DNA of 64,000 bases, taken from QHXM01 sp032160705 (GTDB lineage: Bacteria; Acidobacteriota; Blastocatellia; Pyrinomonadales; Pyrinomonadaceae). The stretch lies in assembly GCA_032160705.1 (NCBI GenBank), contig JAVHVE010000017.1, forward strand, positions 1 to 64,000. The letters run 5' to 3'. This document shows, piece after piece, positions 37,402-45,489 of the stretch (the stretch's first letter is position 1; each line of letters starts with the position of its first letter). Position numbers and translations under genes: made by a program. The notes under the pieces were generated by a model that worked only from the letters and a program-made list of their open reading frames with translations, was not told the DNA's origin and did no database searches.

Positions 37402-37491
37402 GATGAACCACGAAGTTACACGAAACGACACGAACAGGATTTTTTCTTTCGCTTTCTTTCGTGTCGTTTCGTGTGATTTAGTGGTTCGTTC
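37402..37491. repeat. Word-hairpin repeat, ACACGAA family (copy 2)
   Basis: Arms 37402-37434 and 37458-37491 are complementary with few mismatches (ACCACGAAGTTACACGAA words). The spacer is T-rich (TTTTTTCTTTCGC). It lies upstream of the TPR gene, between it and the Ycf48-like gene. A GGCAAAA-type half repeat (37530-37547) follows and supplies the Ycf48-like stop codon. Confidence 0.9.
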
Positions 37492-37533
37492 ATTTGTTCG
37501 CATTCTTTAATCGCTTATCTCGAACTCATGTTT

Positions 37534-38667
37534 TTACTTTTGCCTTCGCAGTTCCGGCGGTTTGGGTTGTGCGGCGTTGGGCGTATAGCTGATGATCGTG
37601 CCACCGAAACCGACGACCCAGCCTTTATCGCGTCCGACAAAGCAGAGACGTTCGAGCGCGTGCGTTGTGCCGGTTGGCTCGCTTACCCAGCGCCTGCCTC
37701 CGTCCATAGTGTGAATTAGAGTCCCACTTGCGCCCGCAGCCCAGCCTTCCAACTCGTCAATGAACTTCACATCATAAAGGTCTGCCCGGACATTCGAGGT
37801 TTGCGCTCCCCACGTTCGCCCGCCGTCAAGGGTTGTAAAGACGCGCCCTTCCGTGCCGACTGCCCAGCCACGCCTTTTGTCAACGAACGAGACGGCGGTG
37901 AAGCGCACGCGCCCCGCGCCCTCGTCTTTGCCTGCGTTAAGCTCAAATCCGACGAGTTCACCTCTGCGCCACGTCGCGCCGCCATCGGATGTTTGCAGGA
38001 GGGTCGCGCCTGCGCCGACCAGCCAGCCCTGCTCATTGTTCAGAAACGAGCCGCCGAGCAGAAGATTGCGCGTCGGCACACGCTGTCGCTCCCAGTTTGC
38101 GCCTCCGTCGCGCGTCGTATAGAGCACGCCCTCTTCGCCGAAAGCCCAGCCGCGACCATTGTGTGTGAACAGAGCGCGCACCAGCCGCGCATCCACATCT
38201 TTGCCGATGACGTTAACCTGACTCCACGTCGCGCCGCCGTCCATTGTGCGCAGGAGATAAGTACGCGGCTCATCCTTCGTCTTGAGATCGTAGATGCTGC
38301 GCTCGCAGACCAGCCAGCCGTTCTGTTCATCCGAAAAGTAAACGTCGCGCAAAGCATCTTCCGTCGGGCGCGGGCGTGCACGCCAGACTTCCCCTCCATC
38401 ATCGGTCGAGAGCAGTGTGCCTCGCCCCCCGACAGCCCATCCTTTATTCTCATCCAGAAAATAGACCGCATGCAGCCACGCCAGCGACGCCGAACGCTGC
38501 CGCGTCCACGCGCCAGCAGTTGGCAGTTGGCAGTGGGCAGTTGGCAGAAAAAGCAAAAGGCAGAAAACAGCGGGCAGCAGGTTGTTGGCAGTTGGCAGAA
38601 AATCACGTCGGCGCGCATTGCGTCGCCTGCCGCCAACTGCCCACTGCCCACTGCCAACTGTTTTCAT
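37534..38667 (-). CDS. Ycf48/BNR-repeat-like secreted beta-propeller protein
   Basis: 377 aa. From residue 60 on it is a chain of Ycf48-type blades: repeated WAVGG.GTLLSTDDGG, GWLVC, TMDGGATW, GWAFGEEGVLYTTRDGGANW, GWLVGAGATLLQTSDGGATW, GWAVGTEGRVFTTLDGGRTW, GWAAGASGTLIHTMDGGRRW. It may act as an assembly factor or structural propeller outside the cytoplasm. The start overlaps the stop of the upstream HTH gene (ATGA). No later ATG precedes the first blade, so this start is needed. The first 50 or so residues, including a signal-peptide-like LLPAVFCLLLFLPTA, are encoded by a CAGTTGG hairpin repeat. The C-terminal RRQK and stop come from a GGCAAAA half repeat. Confidence 0.85.
   Translation of the reverse strand: MKTVGSGQWAVGGRRRNARRRDFLPTANNLLPAVFCLLLFLPTAHCQLPTAGAWTRQRSASLAWLHAVYFLDENKGWAVGGRGTLLSTDDGGEVWRARPRPTEDALRDVYFSDEQNGWLVCERSIYDLKTKDEPRTYLLRTMDGGATWSQVNVIGKDVDARLVRALFTHNGRGWAFGEEGVLYTTRDGGANWERQRVPTRNLLLGGSFLNNEQGWLVGAGATLLQTSDGGATWRRGELVGFELNAGKDEGAGRVRFTAVSFVDKRRGWAVGTEGRVFTTLDGGRTWGAQTSNVRADLYDVKFIDELEGWAAGASGTLIHTMDGGRRWVSEPTGTTHALERLCFVGRDKGWVVGFGGTIISYTPNAAQPKPPELRRQK
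38515..38660. repeat. Word-hairpin repeat, CAGTTGG family (inside a coding region)
   Basis: Left arm words CAGTTGGCAGTTGGCAGTGGG (38516-38547 and again 38583-38599) and right arm CCAACTGCCCACTGCCC (38633-38660) around a GC-rich spacer. The whole element lies within the 5' end of the Ycf48-like gene. Confidence 0.9.
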
Positions 38668-39122
38668 GAATGTGCGGCGCGCTCCGTCGCTTCCGTTGCG
38701 GTGGCGGCGCGTCGTGTGGCTGAGAGATGGCGCAGCATGACGAGCACGGGCGTCATGTCGCGTCCCATGATGAAAGCCTGCTGCGCCGCCGTGGTGATGG
38801 ACTGAACGGGTTCGGGCGCGATCTGTTCTTCGGCGCACTTGGCGCAAACGTTGTTGCCGTAAAGTTTTTTCAGCAGATGATGAGCATCGTCTTTGCCGAG
38901 CATGGAAAGAATCTGGCCGGGCGGAACTTTCAAGCCGTCACTCAATTTGAGCGCGCTCTCAAGATTCACGGTCGTGATGACTGAGGATTGCAGTTTGGAG
39001 AGCAAGCCCTGATCGAAACCCGTCTGCCGACAGAAATCCACCTGCTTGAGGCTCAGTTGCTGCAAGCGGTCTGTGATGAATCGCGCCAGCGCTGACGCCG
39101 GATACGCAGAATTTTTGCTCAT
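38664..39122 (-). CDS. HTH-type DNA-binding protein of the exopolysaccharide locus
   Basis: 152 aa. The N-terminal helix-turn-helix (about residues 12-70: RFITDRLQQLSLKQVDFCRQTGFDQGLLSKLQ) resembles XRE/Cro-like domains. It is followed by a CAKCAEE CxxC motif that could bind metal, a short linker and an Ala/Thr-rich tail. It may regulate the locus in which it sits; target sites are unknown. It starts 4 bases after the Wza-like stop and is translationally coupled (ATGA) to the Ycf48-like gene. Confidence 0.75.
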   Translation of the reverse strand: MSKNSAYPASALARFITDRLQQLSLKQVDFCRQTGFDQGLLSKLQSSVITTVNLESALKLSDGLKVPPGQILSMLGKDDAHHLLKKLYGNNVCAKCAEEQIAPEPVQSITTAAQQAFIMGRDMTPVLVMLRHLSATRRAATATEATERAAHS

Positions 39123-39126
39123 CGGA

Positions 39127-39966
39127 TTACCATCCTCCGGTGAAGATGCGCGCGAAGCTGATGATGGGCAGCATGTCCATCACCGCCTTGATCGTCTTCA
39201 AGCGGTTGCCGGGCACGACGACCTGATCGCCGGGCACCAGAAAGGCCATCTCTTTGGCTCGTCCTTTTTCGATATTTTTGACGTTGACGAAAATTGGACG
39301 CACGTTGCCGTCGGCCTGCTGGCGCAGGATGACGACTTTTGATTTGTCGCCCGTGTTGAGCACGCCGCCAGCCATCGCCAGAGCTTCCGTGATGCTATAG
39401 CGGCGCGTCATTGTTCTGACGCCGGGCTGCGCCACGTCGCCGACCACGGAGTAAGTTGCCGAGACAGCTTTGTCGAGCGAGACGGTCACTTGCGGGTCAA
39501 TGATGTATTCGTCGAGCCGCTGCTTGATCTCCTCCTGAACCTCCTCGGTAGTCTTTCCCACCACCACGATGCCTTCGGGAATCAAGGGGTAGCTGATTTT
39601 CCCAGTCGGCGGAACTGTGATGCCGGACTTGGAGTAGCGATCCTGGTTGAAGATCGAGACGGAGATGATGTCTTCCGGGCCGAGACGATAGGTCGTCAGA
39701 AAATTGTTGTAATAAGGCACAACGGCTGCCTCTTCTTCCGAGAGCTGCGCGCGTCGCCCGGCCTGCACTTCTACTGGAACGTTCGCAGGAAGCGCGTTCG
39801 TGTCGTCCGGCTCCAGCCGCTCGCCTGCCGGAGTAGATGTTTTCGCGGGCGCGGCTTTTTCCTGCTTCTCCTGCTGCGGCGCATCTTGCGCAAAGAGAGG
39901 AAGAGCGGGTGTGGCCAGGAGCGCGACGATGAGCGCCATTGCTTTGAGCGAATGCTTAATCTTCAT
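39127..39966 (-). CDS. Polysaccharide export outer-membrane protein (Wza/BexD-like)
   Basis: 279 aa. The signal peptide (LKAMALIVALLATPALPLFAQ) is followed by the polysaccharide export (Poly_export) domain (about 95-180: YRLGPEDIISVSIFNQDRYSKSGITVPPTGKISYPLI) and one SLBB domain (ATYSVVGDVAQPGVRTM, ITEALAMAGGVLNTGDKSKVVILRQ). The family forms the outer-membrane channel for capsular or exopolysaccharide and works with a Wzc-like protein. ATG 39966 has GGAGG 10 bases upstream; a TTG three codons earlier is the alternative. No lipobox is seen, unlike Wza. Confidence 0.92.
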   Translation of the reverse strand: MKIKHSLKAMALIVALLATPALPLFAQDAPQQEKQEKAAPAKTSTPAGERLEPDDTNALPANVPVEVQAGRRAQLSEEEAAVVPYYNNFLTTYRLGPEDIISVSIFNQDRYSKSGITVPPTGKISYPLIPEGIVVVGKTTEEVQEEIKQRLDEYIIDPQVTVSLDKAVSATYSVVGDVAQPGVRTMTRRYSITEALAMAGGVLNTGDKSKVVILRQQADGNVRPIFVNVKNIEKGRAKEMAFLVPGDQVVVPGNRLKTIKAVMDMLPIISFARIFTGGW

Positions 39967-39999
39967 TTCCTTCAAACCTCCAAAAAAAACTTACGAAAA

Positions 40000-40106
40000 G
40001 CAGAACACAGAATTCAGGAGTCAGGAGTCAGAATATAAGGCCGAGAACCGCATTCACAGATTTTCATTTCTTCTGTCTCCTGACTCCTGTCTTCTGACTC
40101 CTGCTC
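40000..40106. repeat. Word-hairpin repeat, AGGAGTC family (copy 1)
   Basis: Left arm 40000-40034 (CAGGAGTCAGGAGTCAG) and right arm 40073-40106 (CTGACTCCTGTCTTCTGACTCC), spacer containing TATAAGGC and CATTCACAGA. The right end touches the TAA of the glycosylphosphotransferase gene. The element at 43639-43746 is the same sequence in reverse orientation. Confidence 0.92.
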
Positions 40107-41495
40107 TTATCGCGCGCCGCGACCAAAGAGAATCGTCTTGACGGTCTCGAAGAGAATTACGCCGTCGAGCGTCAGGCTCTGATTCTTGATGTAGTATAGA
40201 TCGTATTGCAGCTTCTGCCGCGCGTCTTCAATCGAAGACCCGTAAGGGTACTTGATCTGCGCCCAGCCGGTCAGTCCCGGCGCGATCAGGTGTCGCTGCT
40301 CGTAGTAGGGAATTTCCTCTGCAAGCTGCGAGACGAAATGCGGGCGCTCGGGACGCGGGCCGACAAAATTCATCTCACCTTTGAGGATGTTCCAGAACTG
40401 CGGTATCTCGTCCAGGCGAATCTTACGAATGATGCGTCCCACGCGCGTCACACGATCATCCGTCGAACGCGCCCAGACGGGGCCGTCCTTTTCAGCATCC
40501 ACGCGCATCGAGCGAAATTTCATCACCATAAAGCTGCGTCCGCCTCGCCCCACTCGCTCCTGTTTGTAAAGCACAGGCCCGCGCGAATCTATTTTGATGA
40601 GGATGGCTGTGATGATGGCGATGGGCAGCGACAGAATCGCGCCCAGAAAAGCGACTATGCGATGCAGCGCCACGCGCGTCACCGCATTGAAACGCGCCTG
40701 CCGCCCGCGCCCCGAAAAAATGAGCCACGAGGGACGCATCATGTCCAGATGCACGCGCCCCGTTAGTCTCTCATAAAAGGATGCGCCTTCTTCAATGGAG
40801 ACGTTGCCGGACAGGCTGAGCTGCAAAAGCTGGTCGGTGGGAAACTGCCCGCGTCGCTCGCCCATCGCCACCACGATGCGATCAATGTTCTCGCGCTTGA
40901 CGATTTTATCCATCTCGGAACTAAGGCCCACGACGCGCGGGTTGATTAAGCTCTTGCCTAAAAGCTCCGGGTCGTTATCCGCAAAGCCGACGATGCGAAA
41001 GCCCGCGTCCGGTCTTTCCAACGCTTCGCGCGCTAACTCCACAGCCAGCGGGCCTGAGCCGACAATCAGAATGCGCTCGCCAATCTCCGGGTGTCCCAGA
41101 AACCAGTGAATCGCGACCCGCCACCCGACCATCACACAAAGAGCCAGCGGCAATGCAATCAGCGAGACCCCGCGCCCGATCATCACGTGCGGGAAGATGT
41201 AAAAACTAATCGCCAGCGCAATCCAAGCCAGCCCCAGCGCCTGAATCAGTCGCAAGACCAACTCGCGCCGGTCGTGCATGATGACAAAGTCGTAAAGGTC
41301 GTAGAGATAGAACGCGCTCAGGCAGAACAGGGCAGCCACCCCAGCCTTGTAAAAACCGTGACGCTCAATCAATTCATACTCGGCATCGGTCACGCCCAGA
41401 CGCAGGTACACGGCCACAATCAGCCCGCCGAAAAGCAAACCAGCTTCGGCCAGCAGGAGCAGAATGGTGCGTGCATTGAGACGGCGCGTCTTCAA
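40107..41495 (-). CDS. Exopolysaccharide polyprenyl glycosylphosphotransferase (PEP-CTERM-associated EpsB type)
   Basis: 462 aa. Four N-terminal membrane helices, a CoA-binding-like Rossmann middle (ERILIVGSGPLAVELARE, FRIVGFADNDPELLG) and a fifth helix lead to the C-terminal bacterial sugar transferase domain. That domain contains GPVLYKQERVGRGGRSFMV, FRSMRVDAE, RVGRIIRKIRLDEIPQFWNILKGEM and FVGPRPERPHF, then GLTGWAQIKYPYG. It would start the repeat unit by transferring a sugar phosphate to undecaprenyl phosphate. The family most like it is the sugar transferase of exosortase systems (TIGR03013 by recall). It overlaps the CpsD-like gene by ATGA. Confidence 0.94.
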   Translation of the reverse strand: MKTRRLNARTILLLLAEAGLLFGGLIVAVYLRLGVTDAEYELIERHGFYKAGVAALFCLSAFYLYDLYDFVIMHDRRELVLRLIQALGLAWIALAISFYIFPHVMIGRGVSLIALPLALCVMVGWRVAIHWFLGHPEIGERILIVGSGPLAVELAREALERPDAGFRIVGFADNDPELLGKSLINPRVVGLSSEMDKIVKRENIDRIVVAMGERRGQFPTDQLLQLSLSGNVSIEEGASFYERLTGRVHLDMMRPSWLIFSGRGRQARFNAVTRVALHRIVAFLGAILSLPIAIITAILIKIDSRGPVLYKQERVGRGGRSFMVMKFRSMRVDAEKDGPVWARSTDDRVTRVGRIIRKIRLDEIPQFWNILKGEMNFVGPRPERPHFVSQLAEEIPYYEQRHLIAPGLTGWAQIKYPYGSSIEDARQKLQYDLYYIKNQSLTLDGVILFETVKTILFGRGAR

Positions 41496-42589
41496 GTGGC
41501 GGCGACGACCTCCCCTTCTTCTTTCATCGCGGCTTGAGCTTTCGGCAGCGTGGCCGTTTTGTCCTCGCGCCGGTAGTAACGTCGCTGATAGTAGTAACTG
41601 CTTTCATCCAATTGCTCGTCCGTGCGATTCAAGACGACGCCGAGCATCCGCTCGCGCGGCAGTTGCTCGATGATGCGATCCAGCGCCGCGTAGCGAGTCT
41701 TGCCGGAGCGCACGACCAGGAGCGCCCCGTCTGCCCGGTTAATCAGGATGTTGGCATCCGTGAAGATGCCCAGAGGCGGCGCATCAATGACTATGTAATC
41801 GAACATCCGGCGAAGCTCCGCGAGGAGGTGGCCGAAGCGCGGGCCTGAGAGAATCTCCGCCACGTCGTCGCGCGCCGCGCCTCCCGGCAGGAGATAAAGT
41901 CCGGCAGGCTCTAATCTGACAATCGCTTCCTGTAAGGTAGCTTCACCCGCCAACACTTCGGAGAGTCCGACCGTGCCGTCAATGCCCAGATACTCTGCCG
42001 CGCAGGGCTGACGCAAATCGCTGTCAATGATGATGGCGCGCACGCCGTCGGTCTGCGCCAGCAGCCACGACAAATTCAGAGCCGTCAGGGTCTTCCCCTC
42101 GGCCACTCCCGCGCTCGTGACGACGAAAGCCTGCATCTTTTTACGCTCAGACGCCTGAAGGATGCGTGTGCGAAGCGAACGGAACTGCTCGCAGTAGGCT
42201 GAGCGCGGTTGCGTGACTGCAATCAGGTGAGGTTCGACGCGCGCTGCGGAGATGTCTACTGAGACAAATTCCGCAGCGTGCGTCGCCCCGGCAGCGTCCA
42301 AAGTTGCCCCAGCAGCACGCGAGACGGTCGCGCCGGAGAGTGCCGACCCGGCGCGTTCCTCGGTGTGCGCAGTGGACGCTGAATCATACGCCGTCACTGG
42401 CCTCGCAGCGAACAGCGGCGAGCTATCCCAGGGATGCTCGCGGTCGCCATTCGGAGGAGGCGAGACTGCCGGCACATCCTGTCCGGCACTTGTCCCGTTG
42501 CGGCGCTTTTGATTTTCTGATTTCTTTTTATTTGCGCCGCCTGATTTGGCGTCGCCCGCACGTTTCAGTGCGTCGTAAACTCTGCCCAT
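41492..42589 (-). CDS. CpsD/CapB-like bacterial tyrosine kinase
   Basis: 365 aa. A disordered N-terminal 130 residues precede the P-loop kinase core. It has Walker A FVVTSAGVAEGKTLTALNLSW, Walker A' IIIDSDLRQP, YIVIDAPPLGIFTDANIL, and a Tyr cluster near the C-terminus (SSYYYQRRYYRR) for autophosphorylation. It would control polymerisation and export together with the chain-length protein at 43747, here split into separate genes as in Gram-positive CapA/CapB. The start overlaps the ATPase stop (TAATG). Confidence 0.93.
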   Translation of the reverse strand: MGRVYDALKRAGDAKSGGANKKKSENQKRRNGTSAGQDVPAVSPPPNGDREHPWDSSPLFAARPVTAYDSASTAHTEERAGSALSGATVSRAAGATLDAAGATHAAEFVSVDISAARVEPHLIAVTQPRSAYCEQFRSLRTRILQASERKKMQAFVVTSAGVAEGKTLTALNLSWLLAQTDGVRAIIIDSDLRQPCAAEYLGIDGTVGLSEVLAGEATLQEAIVRLEPAGLYLLPGGAARDDVAEILSGPRFGHLLAELRRMFDYIVIDAPPLGIFTDANILINRADGALLVVRSGKTRYAALDRIIEQLPRERMLGVVLNRTDEQLDESSYYYQRRYYRREDKTATLPKAQAAMKEEGEVVAAT

Positions 42590-43629
42590 TATCTTTCTCC
42601 CGTCAGGCCTGAGCGACGAAACGCCGCACCGACCTCGTCAACTTCCGGCGTCGTCGCAGGACGCGCTTCCTCGCGCATCGTAACGCCCGACCCCGTGTCC
42701 CCTTGTGAATGAGCGCCTGCTTCCGATCCGGCAGCCCACAGTTCCGCACGACCGGCGGCTGTAAAAATTCGCGCCGGGGCTTCGCGTTCCTCGCCATGAC
42801 GACCGCGCTCTCCCCTCGGCAGCATGTCGAATGTGTCCGCGACCTCTTCGATAATCGTGCGCCCGATTGTCGCTTCGCCCGCCGCAAAGCCCGTCAGCAA
42901 GGCGTTATCGCAAAGATTATTAATCTGGCGCGGGATGCCCTCAGAGCAGCGGAAGATGTAATCAATCGCGCCGGGCGAGAAGATGTCCGTGCGCTCCGCT
43001 CCGGCCACGAGCAGGCGCGAAGTGATGTAGCGCTCAGTCTCTTCGACATTCGGCAGGGGCTTGATTTCGCAGCGCAGCGCAACGCGCTGCTTCAATTGCC
43101 TGAGGTCTGGATTGTTGAGCACATCGCGCAATTCCGGCTGCCCCGTCAGCACGATTTGCAACTGCTTGGCCGTATCGGATTCAAAGTTTGAGAGCAGCCG
43201 TATCTCTTCGAGCACGTAAGGCGAGAGTCCCTGCGCTTCGTCAATGATGAGCACGGTGCGAAGGCCACGCGAGTGGCGCGATTCCAACGTGCGCCCCAGC
43301 GAGATGAGCAGTTCTGACTTTGTCTCCCATTCCTTAACGTCAAAGAGTGTGGTGATGTGCTGGTAAAACTCCGGCACGGTCAAGCGCGGGTTAAAGACGT
43401 AGGCGACCAGGACGGTGCGATCAAGCCGCTGCATCATCCAGCGCAGGATGGTCGTTTTCCCCGTGCCAACTTCGCCCGCGACAACGACAAGTCCCTTGCC
43501 GCTCTCAATGCCGTAGTGCAGGTTCGCCATCACCTCAGTATGCGACGGAGTGAAGTAGATGAAGCGCGGATCGGGCGTCAGCGCGAAGGGCAACTCTTTC
43601 AAGCCGTAGAATTCTCTGTACACTCTCAA
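42589..43629 (-). CDS. ExeA-like AAA ATPase of the exosortase/PEP-CTERM system
   Basis: 346 aa. It begins with the FYGLKELPFALTPDPRFIYFTPSHTEVMANL signature of ExeA/GspA-type ATPases. Walker A is VVAGEVGTGKTTILRWM, Walker B is TVLIIDEAQGLS, and ELLRLLSNFES/GQPEL sensor elements and GIPRQINNLCDNALL are present. The C-terminal 80 residues are low complexity. Genes of this type are a regular member of exosortase loci (TIGR03015 by recall), possibly energising assembly at the wall. The next gene upstream is separated by the AGGAGTC repeat. Confidence 0.9.
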   Translation of the reverse strand: MRVYREFYGLKELPFALTPDPRFIYFTPSHTEVMANLHYGIESGKGLVVVAGEVGTGKTTILRWMMQRLDRTVLVAYVFNPRLTVPEFYQHITTLFDVKEWETKSELLISLGRTLESRHSRGLRTVLIIDEAQGLSPYVLEEIRLLSNFESDTAKQLQIVLTGQPELRDVLNNPDLRQLKQRVALRCEIKPLPNVEETERYITSRLLVAGAERTDIFSPGAIDYIFRCSEGIPRQINNLCDNALLTGFAAGEATIGRTIIEEVADTFDMLPRGERGRHGEEREAPARIFTAAGRAELWAAGSEAGAHSQGDTGSGVTMREEARPATTPEVDEVGAAFRRSGLTGER

Positions 43630-43638
43630 GCTCCCAAA

Positions 43639-43746
43639 AGCAGAAGTCAGAACACAGGAGTCAGGAGACAGGAGAAAAGAAAGTCTGTGAATGTGGCTCT
43701 CCGCCTTATCATTCTGACTTCTGTATTCTGTCTCCTGTCTTCTGCT
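43639..43746. repeat. Word-hairpin repeat, AGGAGTC family (copy 2, inverted)
   Basis: Arms 43639-43674 and 43710-43746 with AGAAGTCAG, CAGGAGTCAGGAGACAGG words. The spacer is the reverse complement of that in 40000-40106 with few changes. One end is immediately adjacent to the TAA of the chain-length gene. Confidence 0.92.
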
Positions 43747-45363
43747 TTACGATACCAGTCTGTCAAAAATGTGCGTCATCTTCAGCATGTAAGCGAGCGC
43801 CGGGATGCTGATGATCGTCGCGATGACTCCGGCAGCGAGGAGGAGCAAGCGGCGACGTGGAATCCTTTGCGCTTCCTGCGGCGTCAGGAGTTCCGGCACG
43901 GCGACGAGCACAGGCAGCCCCGTGTAGTGCTCCGCATCGTTCGTCGTTTGAATCGTCAAGAGGCGCGGCACTTCAAAGATGGCCGCGAGACCGAGACCGG
44001 CGAAGAGGCCGAGCAAGAGTCCCATGACAATCAGCATCGGGCGCTTGGGCGCGACGGGCTGCGTGGGCAGGTTCGCCGGGTCAACCACCGCAATTGATTC
44101 GCCCTGCTGGCTCGACGTAATGTCTGAGATGAGGACGTTCTTTTGCTGCTGCTCAAGCAGCTTGTTATAACTCTCCTGCTTCGTTTTATATTCGCGGTCG
44201 AGGGTTTCTAATCCGACCTGCACGCCGGGAACGTTGTTGATGCGTCCTTGAATTGAAGCGATCTGGGCGTTGGTGTCGTCGAGCATCTTTTGCTGGCGCG
44301 CGATCTCGCCCTTGGCATACTCAAGGTCGTACTTCACACCCGTCAGACGCGGGTCAACATAGGATTCATAGCGTTTCCTCTTCGCCTCCGCTCTGTCCTT
44401 ACCTTCGGCAACGGCTTGCTCCATCTGAGTTTTAACGGCAGCGATCTCTTCCTTTTTCTTAATCACGTCCGGGTTCGCTGGCTTGAGCGTGGCCAGCATG
44501 TTCTGCAATTCCGTATCGAGCGATGCGGCGCGTTGAGAAAGCTGAAGGTACTCGGGTGATTTCTTAGGGTCGTTTCCCTCCTCGATAATGTTGTCAATCT
44601 CCTGCTCGCGCTGTTTTTGAATATCGCCGAGCCGCTGATTCAACAAATTTTGCTGGTCGCGGCTGCGCCCTATTTCGGCGATGAGCGCCTTCTGACGCTC
44701 GTAGAGTCCGGTCAACTGGATGCCGAGCGACTCGCTGCCCATCGGCAGGTTCGAGAGATTCTCTTTCATGAAATCGAGACGCTTCTGGGCAATCGCGTCC
44801 AGTTCCTCTTTGAGCTGCGTCATCCTCTGCTCAAAAAACTCCTTCGTTGACTTCCCCATCCGGCTGCTGCTTTCCGTCTGCGCGTTGACGTACTTGCTGG
44901 CCAGCTCGGCGGTCACGGCCTGCGTGGTCTGCGGGTCGCGACCTCTGTAAGAGAGATTGAAGCCGTTGGTGATGTCGTTGCGCGTGGTGTTCAATTCGAC
45001 CTTGATGTCCTTGCGCATCCGGTCAACGACCGACTCCAGCGGCTCGCCGCGCATGCGCTCGGCCTCGTAGAGCCTGTATCTTTCGACGAGTGGTTGTAAG
45101 GAGCTACGGCTCGTGACGACCTGGCTGATGCTGGTCAGTTGGCGCGTCAGCGCGTCTTCAGATTGTGTGGGAACGACCGCCTCTGGAATCGAGGACGGCT
45201 TGACGACGATCAGCGTGGATGATTCGTAGACATCGGGGAGGCGAAGGACGACCCAGGTGACGGCGGTCGCAATCGCGATCATGGGAAGGACGATCAGCCA
45301 CTTGCGCTTCCAGATGATGCGGGCGTATTCGCCCGGAGTTCTCTGGCGAAACTGGACACTCAT
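43747..45363 (-). CDS. Wzc-like chain-length determinant (polysaccharide co-polymerase)
   Basis: 538 aa. It has two membrane helices (about residues 23-41 and 468-495), a large periplasmic coiled-coil region between them, and a GNVR-type part near LETLDREYKTKQESYNKLLEQQQ. The N-terminal EYARIIWKRKWLIVLPMIAIATAVTWV matches the Wzz domain. A C-terminal third helix and short tail follow; no kinase domain is attached, and the kinase is the separate CpsD-like gene. It works with the Wza-like channel in polymer length control and export. ATG 45363 is chosen for the AAGGAG 8 bases upstream. Confidence 0.92.
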   Translation of the reverse strand: MSVQFRQRTPGEYARIIWKRKWLIVLPMIAIATAVTWVVLRLPDVYESSTLIVVKPSSIPEAVVPTQSEDALTRQLTSISQVVTSRSSLQPLVERYRLYEAERMRGEPLESVVDRMRKDIKVELNTTRNDITNGFNLSYRGRDPQTTQAVTAELASKYVNAQTESSSRMGKSTKEFFEQRMTQLKEELDAIAQKRLDFMKENLSNLPMGSESLGIQLTGLYERQKALIAEIGRSRDQQNLLNQRLGDIQKQREQEIDNIIEEGNDPKKSPEYLQLSQRAASLDTELQNMLATLKPANPDVIKKKEEIAAVKTQMEQAVAEGKDRAEAKRKRYESYVDPRLTGVKYDLEYAKGEIARQQKMLDDTNAQIASIQGRINNVPGVQVGLETLDREYKTKQESYNKLLEQQQKNVLISDITSSQQGESIAVVDPANLPTQPVAPKRPMLIVMGLLLGLFAGLGLAAIFEVPRLLTIQTTNDAEHYTGLPVLVAVPELLTPQEAQRIPRRRLLLLAAGVIATIISIPALAYMLKMTHIFDRLVS

Positions 45364-45414
45364 GTACGGCACTCCTTGGTTTGTCTGAGAAAAGCCCTTC
45401 GAGGCTTCTCTCTT

Positions 45415-45451
45415 GCGCCATAGCTCGCCGGGCAACGGCGAGCTATGGCGC
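45415..45451. terminator. Perfect 15-bp hairpin between prsT-like and chain-length genes
   Basis: GCGCCATAGCTCGCC (45415-45429) pairs perfectly with 45437-45451 around a 7-nt loop. It lies 38 bases after the prsT-like stop, between two genes of one locus. No T tract follows, so it may attenuate or protect the transcript rather than terminate it. Confidence 0.5.
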
Positions 45452-45489
45452 GAAGCGTGAAAGGGACTTCCCCTCTTAGCTGGCGAAGA

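Noticed and set aside
37360..37503. N-terminal extension of the TPR protein (48 residues)
   Set aside because: The extension is a translation of the ACACGAA repeat, and a GGAGG-preceded ATG exists at 37359.
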